Shown here: positions 1 to 4,736 of the stretch, piece after piece
Layout of the letters: each line of letters starts with the position of its first letter
How positions within the stretch are numbered: position 1 is the first letter of the stretch
Source of the DNA: Candidatus Omnitrophota bacterium
GTDB lineage: Bacteria; Omnitrophota; Gorgyraeia; Gygaellales; Profunditerraquicolaceae
Direction: 5' to 3'
DNA length: 5,311 bases
Assembly: GCA_016931435.1 (NCBI GenBank)
Contig: JAFGET010000191.1
Span: 1 to 5,311, forward strand
The notes under the pieces: model-generated
The model's input: only the letters and a program-made list of their open reading frames with translations
Told to the model about the DNA's origin: nothing
Databases searched by the model: none
Position numbers and translations under genes: made by a program

Positions 1-138
1 GTTAAAAATATATTAAATAATCATCTGGTATGCAGGATTGAATTCTAGGCAGGTTTGATTTTGTGACGGCTAAAAAGTCACTTTATCTGGGAATATTTGG
101 AACCGGAAGGATATCTTTAAGGAGAAAATGCTATTATA
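1..138. other. Non-coding region downstream of phoU
   Basis: No credible gene was found in these 138 bases on either strand. There is no clear intrinsic terminator for the operon: the only inverted repeat noticed (GTGAC 63-67 with GTCAC 77-81, 9-nt loop) is short and lacks a proper T-run. Either the pst transcript continues beyond the window or its terminator lies outside. Confidence 0.6.
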
Positions 139-141
139 TCA
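133..141 (-). promoter_or_regulatory. Possible extended -10 promoter element at the end of phoU
   Basis: On the minus strand this reads TGATATAAT, an exact TGn-TATAAT extended -10 consensus, with its TGA being the phoU stop codon. No good -35 is present at normal spacing, which extended -10 promoters can tolerate. If used, it would start transcription near 126 toward lower coordinates and so serve whatever follows phoU. AT-rich sequence produces such matches by chance, so confidence is low. Confidence 0.25.
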
Positions 142-804
142 GAGTTCTTCGTGTTGATGTTTGACTACCCTGGCTTCAACCATATAGATTACGTCTTCTG
201 CAATATTGGTGGCGTGGTCGCAGATACGCTCTAAGTGCCGGGCTATCAAAAATAGGGGTATGGCGCGGGTTGCGGTAGTAGGGTCACGGCTCATAAAATC
301 ATCTACCAATTCTAGTTGTACCCTATCGCGTAATTCATCGGCATACGGATCCAATAATACCACACCCTTGGCTAAAGCTACGTCTCTTTTGATAAAAGAA
401 TCTATTGAATCGCAAACCATTTTCCGGGCAACCTCTGATAATTTCGGTATATCGATCAGCGGTTTAAGTAAAGGCTTATCTGCCAATTCCATAACCCGCT
501 GGCAAATATCTAACGCAAGGTCTGCGATACGTTCAAGTTCGGCATTCAGCTTCATTCCGGTTGTAATGAAACGCAGGTCTTTAGCCATAGGCTGGTAGCG
601 TGCGATCAGGTCAATACAGTGTTCGTCAATCTTAAGTTCAAGCGCATCAATGTATCCATCTGCGCTAATTACCTCCTGGGCGCTTATTTTATCCCTATTC
701 CCAAGCGCCTCCACCGATTTAAATATCGCTTCCTGTGCTAACGCCCCCATTTCCAGGATTTCCTTGTATAATTCTTTTAATTCTTCGTCAATATGCCTTT
801 TCAT
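139..804 (-). CDS. phoU: Phosphate-signalling regulator PhoU
   Basis: This 221-residue cytoplasmic protein is the usual length for PhoU. In known systems PhoU links the state of the Pst transporter to the PhoR/PhoB sensor pair and limits phosphate uptake. The sequence shows two tandem PhoU three-helix repeats, roughly residues 8-105 and 115-212. Each carries the acidic metal-binding motif: E91-R-I-A-D95 in the first repeat and E192-R-I-C-D196 followed by HATNIAED in the second, the latter close to textbook PhoU. The ATG start is supported by an AAAAAGGAAA ribosome-binding site about 7 nt upstream (near 811-818). It is the last visible gene of the pst cluster, 35 nt after the arsC-like gene, and so probably co-transcribed. 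No PhoR or PhoB gene is in the window. A cysteine (C195) sits inside the second motif where small residues such as glycine are common, but the motif is otherwise intact. Identification is secure. Confidence 0.97.
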   Translation of the reverse strand: MKRHIDEELKELYKEILEMGALAQEAIFKSVEALGNRDKISAQEVISADGYIDALELKIDEHCIDLIARYQPMAKDLRFITTGMKLNAELERIADLALDICQRVMELADKPLLKPLIDIPKLSEVARKMVCDSIDSFIKRDVALAKGVVLLDPYADELRDRVQLELVDDFMSRDPTTATRAIPLFLIARHLERICDHATNIAEDVIYMVEARVVKHQHEEL

Positions 805-839
805 AAAATTTCCTTTTTAAATATTATGGTTTTCATCCG

Positions 840-1247
840 TTATTTCCAATTTTGCACGTAAGCGACCCTTTCGACAAAAAGCTGCACCTTACTTTTGATC
901 TGATCTTTTATTTTACGAAAAACATCAATATTTTTACCCTTAGGATCATCAACATCCCATTCTATATGATTTTCAGCCGGGATAAAAGGGCAGGTATCCT
1001 TACAGCCCAGCGTTATCACAAAATCAAATTCCTTTACCGGAAGTTCCTGAAAACTTTTTGACCTATTCTCTGATATATCAATACCTTCCTCCTGCATTAC
1101 TCTTATGGCATCAGGATTGACCTCTCCCGAAGGCCGAGAGCCTGCGCTATAAGCTTCTATTATTCCATAACCCAGTTTTTTAGCAAAGCCTTCGGCCATC
1201 TGGCTTCGGCAGCTGTTTTCAACGCAAATAAATAAAACTTTTTTCAT
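840..1247 (-). CDS. arsC: ArsC-type arsenate reductase / low-molecular-weight protein tyrosine phosphatase family protein
   Basis: This 135-residue cytoplasmic protein belongs to the LMW-PTP fold family that includes thiol-dependent (thioredoxin-type) arsenate reductases, which convert arsenate to arsenite. The N-terminal phosphate-binding loop is C8-V-E-N-S-C-R14-S15, a CX5R motif whose second cysteine (C13) is typical of ArsC. The following SQMAEG and YSAG segments are also ArsC-like. The catalytic acid motif is D100-D101-P102. Two more cysteines, C82 and C86 (GCKDTCP), could relay the disulfide; their spacing is tighter than the Cys82/Cys89 pair of Bacillus subtilis ArsC. The ATG lies 2 nt after the pstB stop with no strong ribosome-binding site, so translation is probably coupled to pstB. 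Arsenate leaks in through Pst, which makes a detoxifying role plausible. No arsenite exporter or ArsR is visible. A protein-phosphatase role remains possible; family assignment is firm, substrate less so. Confidence 0.85.
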   Translation of the reverse strand: MKKVLFICVENSCRSQMAEGFAKKLGYGIIEAYSAGSRPSGEVNPDAIRVMQEEGIDISENRSKSFQELPVKEFDFVITLGCKDTCPFIPAENHIEWDVDDPKGKNIDVFRKIKDQIKSKVQLFVERVAYVQNWK

Positions 1248-1249
1248 CT

Positions 1250-2017
1250 TTAACCAAACCTCCCGGTAATATAAGCTTCTGTCTTTTTATCTTTAGGTGC
1301 GGTAAAAAGACGATGCGTATCTCCCACCTCAATCAATTCTCCTAATAAGAAAAACGCCGTCTTGTCCGAAATACGTGCTGCCTGCTGCATGTTATGCGTA
1401 ACAATCACAGTAGTATATTCTTTCTTTAAGTCCGTGATGAGCTCTTCTATTTTTGCGGTTGATATCGGATCGAGGCTTGCGCACGGCTCATCAAAAAGAA
1501 GGACCTCAGGCTTTATCGCCAAGCAGCGCGCGATACAAAGCCTTTGCTGCTGTCCTCCGGAAAGTTTAAGAGCGCTCTCATTAAGCCTGGACTTTACCTC
1601 ATCCCAGAGCGCCGCTTTCTTAAGGGATTCCGTCACTCTTTCTTCTATAAATTCCTTATTTTTTATCCCATTTACCTGGAGGCCATAGCTGATATTATCA
1701 AAAATACTTTTGGGAAAAGGGTTAGGCTTCTGAAATACCATTCCCACGCGCCTTCTAACTTCAGCAGGGTCTACCGAAGAATTAATAATGTTGCAGCAAT
1801 CAAGGTAGATTTGCCCACTCAGCGTTGTATTAGGAACAAGCTCGTTCATTCTATTGAGAAGCCGGATGAATGTGGATTTACCGCATCCTGAAGGGCCAAT
1901 TATTGCAGTCACATTATTGGCCAATATATCGAGGTTGATATTTTTTAACGCCTGTTGCCTGCCGTAGAAAAAATTTATATTCTGCGCCTTGATCTTTATT
2001 ATTGCATTTTCATCCAT
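1250..2017 (-). CDS. pstB: Phosphate ABC transporter ATP-binding protein PstB
   Basis: This 255-residue ABC ATPase hydrolyses ATP on the cytoplasmic face of the PstC-PstA channel to drive phosphate import. All nucleotide-binding motifs are intact: Walker A GPSGCGKST (41-49), Q-loop Q96 within the PstB hallmark VFQKPNPFP (94-102), ABC signature LSGGQQQR (152-159), Walker B VLLFDEP with catalytic E177, D-loop ASLD (180-183), and switch histidine H208 (VTHNM). The LNRMNEL segment after Walker A is also PstB-specific. The D-loop reads ASLD where SALD is usual, and a CC pair (74-75) sits in the antiparallel beta region; neither should stop function. The ATG overlaps the end of pstA by 8 nt and is preceded by AGGAG (2026-2030) at an 8-nt spacing, which supports this start. 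The arsC-like gene follows after 2 nt. Family and function are secure. Confidence 0.98.
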   Translation of the reverse strand: MDENAIIKIKAQNINFFYGRQQALKNINLDILANNVTAIIGPSGCGKSTFIRLLNRMNELVPNTTLSGQIYLDCCNIINSSVDPAEVRRRVGMVFQKPNPFPKSIFDNISYGLQVNGIKNKEFIEERVTESLKKAALWDEVKSRLNESALKLSGGQQQRLCIARCLAIKPEVLLFDEPCASLDPISTAKIEELITDLKKEYTTVIVTHNMQQAARISDKTAFFLLGELIEVGDTHRLFTAPKDKKTEAYITGRFG

Positions 2018-2861
2018 GATAATAACTCCTCTGCCTCTGCCGTATAAAAATAGCTATTCCCGATACCAATAAAACCAGAAATAAAAGAATTAGACAGCAA
2101 CCATAAGCAATCGCAGACTGTTCCTTAGGATGCGTCCCTTCCGTCATAAGCGCGTATATGTGATAAGGTAAAGCCATCACTTCTTGAAATATTGATTTCG
2201 GATATCCCCTCAAATAGAATGCCGCGGCAGTAAATAGAATCGGTGCGGTTTCTCCCGCAACCCTTCCTATGCTCAAGATCACGCCTGTCAGAATGCCCGG
2301 CAAAGCCGCCGGAAACACTATCTTTTTTATAGTCTGCCACTTTGTAGCCCCTAACGCAACGGATGCCTCCCTCAAAGATTGCGGTACAGCCAAAAGCGCC
2401 TCCTGAGCAGCTGAAATTATTATCGGAAGGATCAATATCCCTAAGCTTAGGCTTCCGGAAAGTATTGATACGCCAAAACCAAAAAACTTTACAAATACTG
2501 TCAGCCCGAACAAACCAAATACTACGGAAGGCACACCTGCAAGATTATTAATACTGACCCTTATGAGATTTACCACGTAATTCTTGGGAGAATATTCGCA
2601 AAGATATATCGCGCAGGCTATCCCTAACGGAAAAGCAAATAATATCGCACAGAGAGTAAGGTAAAAGGTCCCAACAATCGCAGGGGCAACGCCTCCTTGC
2701 GTCATGGCATTCCTGGGAGCCTGCGTCAAGAATTCCCAAGAGATCACTTTTATACCCCTTGTGCTGATAAAATAAATTATCGCAAACAAAAAAAAGATAG
2801 TGATAAACATGCACAAAGAAACAAAACCAAACCCTATTTTTTGCGTAATATCTTTTTTCAT
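2010..2861 (-). CDS. pstA: Phosphate ABC transporter permease PstA
   Basis: This 283-residue inner-membrane protein forms half of the phosphate channel with PstC. There is an N-terminal membrane segment (about residues 12-33), then the binding-protein-dependent permease core with further hydrophobic segments near 62-87, 105-127, 132-152, 187-215 and 253-273, giving about six in all. The cytoplasmic EAA loop that docks on PstB is REASVALGATKWQTIKKIVFP (start near 164), with invariant E165-A166 and G171. The downstream GRVAGETAP (199-207) and ALPYHIYAL segments are characteristic of PstA. The start ATG overlaps the pstC stop in an ATGA arrangement (4 nt), indicating translational coupling, and there is only a weak upstream AGG. 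The C-terminus runs 8 nt into pstB in another frame. PstA versus PstC is decided by these motifs and by gene order. Identification is secure. Confidence 0.97.
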   Translation of the reverse strand: MKKDITQKIGFGFVSLCMFITIFFLFAIIYFISTRGIKVISWEFLTQAPRNAMTQGGVAPAIVGTFYLTLCAILFAFPLGIACAIYLCEYSPKNYVVNLIRVSINNLAGVPSVVFGLFGLTVFVKFFGFGVSILSGSLSLGILILPIIISAAQEALLAVPQSLREASVALGATKWQTIKKIVFPAALPGILTGVILSIGRVAGETAPILFTAAAFYLRGYPKSIFQEVMALPYHIYALMTEGTHPKEQSAIAYGCCLILLFLVLLVSGIAIFIRQRQRSYYHG

Positions 2862-3733
2862 CCTGATAAACCTAATTTGATCCTGTACCTTCGGCTTGCT
2901 ATTTCAGCGATAATATTAAAAACAAAAGTGATCAAAAACAAAATCAAAGCTATGGCAAATAAAGCATGGTAATGCTCGCCCCCCATAGGAGCTTCTCCCA
3001 TTTCAGACGCAATCGCAGCGGTCATTGGCCTAACTGGATCAAAAAATGACCTGGGAATAGCAGCAGCTCCGCCTGCTACCATAAGCACGGTCATTGTTTC
3101 TCCGATCGCCCTGCTCATCCCTAAAATTATTGCGGTTGAAATTCCTGAACCTGCGGCAGGTATGGTCACTTTAACCAGAGTTTGCCACCTATTGGCGCCG
3201 ACGGCAAAAGACGCTTCCTTAAATGCCCTAGGTACATAACTTAAAGCGTCTTCGGCTATGCTACATACAGTGGGCGTAGCCATTATCCCTAAAACCAAGC
3301 TTGCAGTAAATGCACAAAGCCCTATCGGTAAATGCAACAGGTCCTGTAAAAATGGCGCTAAGATTACCATGCCAAAAAATCCGTAAACTATAGAAGGGAT
3401 ACTTGCTAATATCTCTACCAGAGGCTTTAACAAAGACTTTTGCCTTGGGCTGGCAATCTCGTTTAAGTAAAGCGCGCTCCCCACGCCTAAAGGCACACAG
3501 ATCAACATTGCGCCCATAGACACCCAAAGTGATGCCAACAACAAAGGCAATATCCCGAATTCCGCAGGAACAAAAGTAGGATACCAGGATTTTCCAAACA
3601 GGAATTCCTGAACGCTTACGGTTTTAAATATAGGCATACCTTCCTTAAAAAGGACTATTATGATCCCCACTAAAAAAACCAGGGAAGCAAAAGCTAAAAC
3701 CGTAAAAAACCATTTAATTATTCTTTCTTTCAT
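2858..3733 (-). CDS. pstC: Phosphate ABC transporter permease PstC
   Basis: This 291-residue inner-membrane permease pairs with PstA. The first membrane segment is about residues 8-29. A periplasmic stretch follows with the PstC-type FLFGKSWYPT (44-53) and EFGILPLL motifs, then the permease core with segments near 61-90, 105-128, 138-158, 195-222 and 256-278. The EAA loop that contacts PstB is KEASFAVGANRWQTL (from residue 172), and SRAIGETM (207-214) matches PstC. The frame extends two codons upstream to a TTG at 3737-3739, but ATG at 3731-3733 (MKERIIK) is preferred. Neither start has a recognisable Shine-Dalgarno sequence, and a 10-bp perfect hairpin ends 13 nt upstream of the ATG, so initiation here may be weak or unusual. 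It overlaps pstA by 4 nt and is separated from pstS by a structured spacer. Family is secure; the exact start is less certain. Confidence 0.96.
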   Translation of the reverse strand: MKERIIKWFFTVLAFASLVFLVGIIIVLFKEGMPIFKTVSVQEFLFGKSWYPTFVPAEFGILPLLLASLWVSMGAMLICVPLGVGSALYLNEIASPRQKSLLKPLVEILASIPSIVYGFFGMVILAPFLQDLLHLPIGLCAFTASLVLGIMATPTVCSIAEDALSYVPRAFKEASFAVGANRWQTLVKVTIPAAGSGISTAIILGMSRAIGETMTVLMVAGGAAAIPRSFFDPVRPMTAAIASEMGEAPMGGEHYHALFAIALILFLITFVFNIIAEIASRRYRIKLGLSG

Positions 3734-3746
3734 GATCAATTAGGAC

Positions 3747-3773
3747 AGCGGCAGGCCCGACAAGCCTGCCGCT
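3747..3773. repeat. Perfect 10-bp inverted repeat (GC-rich hairpin)
   Basis: The arms AGCGGCAGGC (3747-3756) and GCCTGCCGCT (3764-3773) pair without mismatch around a 7-nt loop. On the plus strand the stem ends in a run of T (3773-3777), which gives it the shape of an intrinsic terminator. On the minus strand, where all the genes lie, the run is A on the 5' side, so it is not a classical terminator for the operon. For minus-strand RNA it is better read as a stabilising hairpin at the pstS 3' side, or as a roadblock just before pstC. On the plus strand it could stop antisense transcription, though no plus-strand gene is visible. The structure is certain; the role is inferred. Confidence 0.8.
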
Positions 3774-3797
3774 TTTTGGGGTTTATAACATGAATAA

Positions 3798-3815
3798 CCG
3801 TCTTTTATACGACGG
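3798..3815. repeat. Short inverted repeat in pstS-pstC spacer
   Basis: CCGTC (3798-3802) and GACGG (3811-3815) pair perfectly around an 8-nt AT-rich loop. It lies in the middle of the structured spacer. On its own it is short enough to be chance; its closeness to the two other stems gives it some weight. Confidence 0.4.
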
Positions 3816-3817
3816 AC

Positions 3818-3832
3818 CCACCAAGGAGGTGG
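3818..3832. repeat. Short inverted repeat exposing an anti-Shine-Dalgarno-like loop
   Basis: CCACC (3818-3822) and GGTGG (3828-3832) pair around a 5-nt loop. Read on the minus strand, which is the operon mRNA, this segment contains CACCTCCTT (3823-3831), the same nine bases found at the 3' end of bacterial 16S rRNA. Part of it lies in the loop. It lies 15 nt after the pstS stop codon. Any regulatory meaning is inference. Confidence 0.45.
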
Positions 3833-3847
3833 CGGGACGCTTAATCG

Positions 3848-4660
3848 TTATTTTAACCCTACAAATCCTTCCCCTTCGGCAATCTCCTGGCCTTGGGCAC
3901 TTTTTATAAAATCCATAAAATCCTTTATTTCTCCTTGGGGTTTGCCGTTTGTATACATAAAAAGAGGCCTACCTACGGGATAAGTTCCGGCAAGAACTGT
4001 TTCTCTTGAAGGCATTACGCCATCGATCTCAAGCGCCTTCACCGAAGAATTCACGTAGCCTAACCCCACATAGCCTATTGCGCCGGGGGTCCTGGCTACT
4101 GTCTGGGCAACTGCCTGGTTTGAGGCCTGCAATAAAGCATCGGCCCGGGGTTTCTGCTTTTCTAAAACTAATTCTCCGAATGCCTCGTAAGTACCGCTTG
4201 CGGAATCGCGGGAGATCGCAACAATCTTTCCTGAACCTTTTCCTAATTGCGACCAATCCGAAATCTGTCCGGTAAATATAGCCTTTACCTCTTTTTTGCT
4301 TAAGGCGCTGAACTTGTTTGAGGGATTGACTATTACCGCAATACCATCCATTGCAACCACGTGCGCCACAGGATCCTGCCCGTTACTAATAGCTTTTTCA
4401 AGCTCTGAAGATTTTATCGCTCTTGAGGCATCGGCAATATCGCAGGTTCCGTCAATCAAAGAAGCAATGCCTACGCTTGAACCGCCTCCTCGCACCGATA
4501 TATCTACGCCGCGATTATTGTCCATATAAACCTCAGCTGCCCTTTGAGCGATAGGTAAAACCGTAGTTGAGCCTTCCATAATGATCTTTGAGGCATAACA
4601 AGGAAAAGCAAAACTTGCTGCGATAAAAGCAATCATTAGTAATTTGTTTAATTGTTTCAT
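3848..4660 (-). CDS. pstS: Periplasmic phosphate-binding protein PstS
   Basis: This 270-residue protein is the high-affinity phosphate receptor that delivers phosphate to PstC-PstA. A signal peptide is clear: positive MKQLNK, hydrophobic core at about residues 7-19, and likely cleavage after A23 (CYA|SK). C21 does not sit in a lipobox, so a soluble periplasmic protein is expected rather than a lipoprotein. The phosphate-binding elements are present: GSTTVLP (30-36), RGGGSSVG (57-64), the DASR turn (77-80) and SRDSASGT (150-157). The short length and motif pattern fit the compact PstS family (TIGR02136-like) rather than the longer E. coli PstS. The ATG has a strong AAGGAGG site 9 nt upstream. 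It follows the porin after 76 nt and precedes pstC after a structured gap. Identification is secure. Confidence 0.97.
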   Translation of the reverse strand: MKQLNKLLMIAFIAASFAFPCYASKIIMEGSTTVLPIAQRAAEVYMDNNRGVDISVRGGGSSVGIASLIDGTCDIADASRAIKSSELEKAISNGQDPVAHVVAMDGIAVIVNPSNKFSALSKKEVKAIFTGQISDWSQLGKGSGKIVAISRDSASGTYEAFGELVLEKQKPRADALLQASNQAVAQTVARTPGAIGYVGLGYVNSSVKALEIDGVMPSRETVLAGTYPVGRPLFMYTNGKPQGEIKDFMDFIKSAQGQEIAEGEGFVGLK

Positions 4661-4669
4661 CTCTATAAT

Positions 4670-4676
4670 CCTCCTT
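4670..4676 (-). promoter_or_regulatory. Strong Shine-Dalgarno site of pstS
   Basis: Read on the minus strand this is AAGGAGG, a near-perfect match to the 16S anti-Shine-Dalgarno, 9 nt before the pstS ATG. It is the strongest ribosome-binding site in the operon, in contrast with pstC, which has none. This agrees with the binding protein being needed in excess over the permeases. Confidence 0.85.
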
Positions 4677-4690
4677 AACTTTAGAAAAGC

Positions 4691-4723
4691 GGGTTACCGG
4701 CGCTCTTGATAGCTCCGGCACCC
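4691..4723 (-). terminator. Imperfect GC-rich hairpin between porin and pstS (possible leaky terminator)
   Basis: On the minus strand GGGT-CCGG-GCT pairs with AGC-CCGG-ACCC: 11 base pairs around a 6-nt loop, interrupted by one 1x1 mismatch and one 1x2 internal loop. It starts 13 nt after the porin stop and is followed within a few bases by CTTTTCT. The U-run is short and the stem is imperfect, so at best it would terminate partly, letting some transcripts continue into pstS. It could instead act as a processing or stability element. No clear promoter for pstS lies between it and the pstS start. Confidence 0.4.
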
Positions 4724-4736
4724 ATTTGTTGTTTTA

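Larger units (their letters stand above)
3734..3847 (-). other. Structured pstS-pstC intergenic spacer with three hairpins
   Basis: This 114-nt spacer is the longest gap inside the transporter genes. It can fold into three successive stems: a perfect 10-bp stem at 3747-3756/3764-3773, a 5-bp stem at 3798-3802/3811-3815, and a 5-bp stem at 3818-3822/3828-3832. The rest is AT-rich. In many pst operons pstS is expressed above the permease genes. Stable structure directly behind pstS could protect the upstream message from 3' decay and lower readthrough to pstC; that is inference from position. The dense inverted repeats also resemble a dispersed REP-like palindromic element. No convincing promoter was found, since TATAAA-like stretches lack a matching -35. 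Confidence 0.6.

Noticed and set aside
63..81. GTGAC/GTCAC inverted repeat as the operon terminator
   Set aside because: Only five base pairs with a nine-base loop and no real T-run in the direction of transcription.
119..157. Plus-strand AAGGAGAAA followed by ATG at 128, looking like a gene start facing phoU
   Set aside because: The frame ends after nine codons inside phoU. It is too short and lacks any other support.
2010..2861. Long overlapping frames inside the permease and other genes on both strands
   Set aside because: They lack family resemblance and ribosome-binding sites and lie entirely within well-identified genes, so they are shadow frames.
3737..3739. TTG as the start of pstC
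   Set aside because: An ATG lies two codons downstream, and neither has a ribosome-binding site, so the commoner codon is preferred. TTG cannot be fully excluded.
3790..3911. Short plus-strand reading frame (starting MNNRLLYDGP) across the pstS-pstC spacer
   Set aside because: It runs antisense into pstS, has no ribosome-binding site, and its sequence reflects the hairpins and the reverse of pstS codons.
4661..4736. Pho box or sigma-70 promoter ahead of pstS
   Set aside because: No repeat resembling CTGTCAT-type Pho boxes and no paired -35/-10 could be found. The gap is mostly hairpin and ribosome-binding site.
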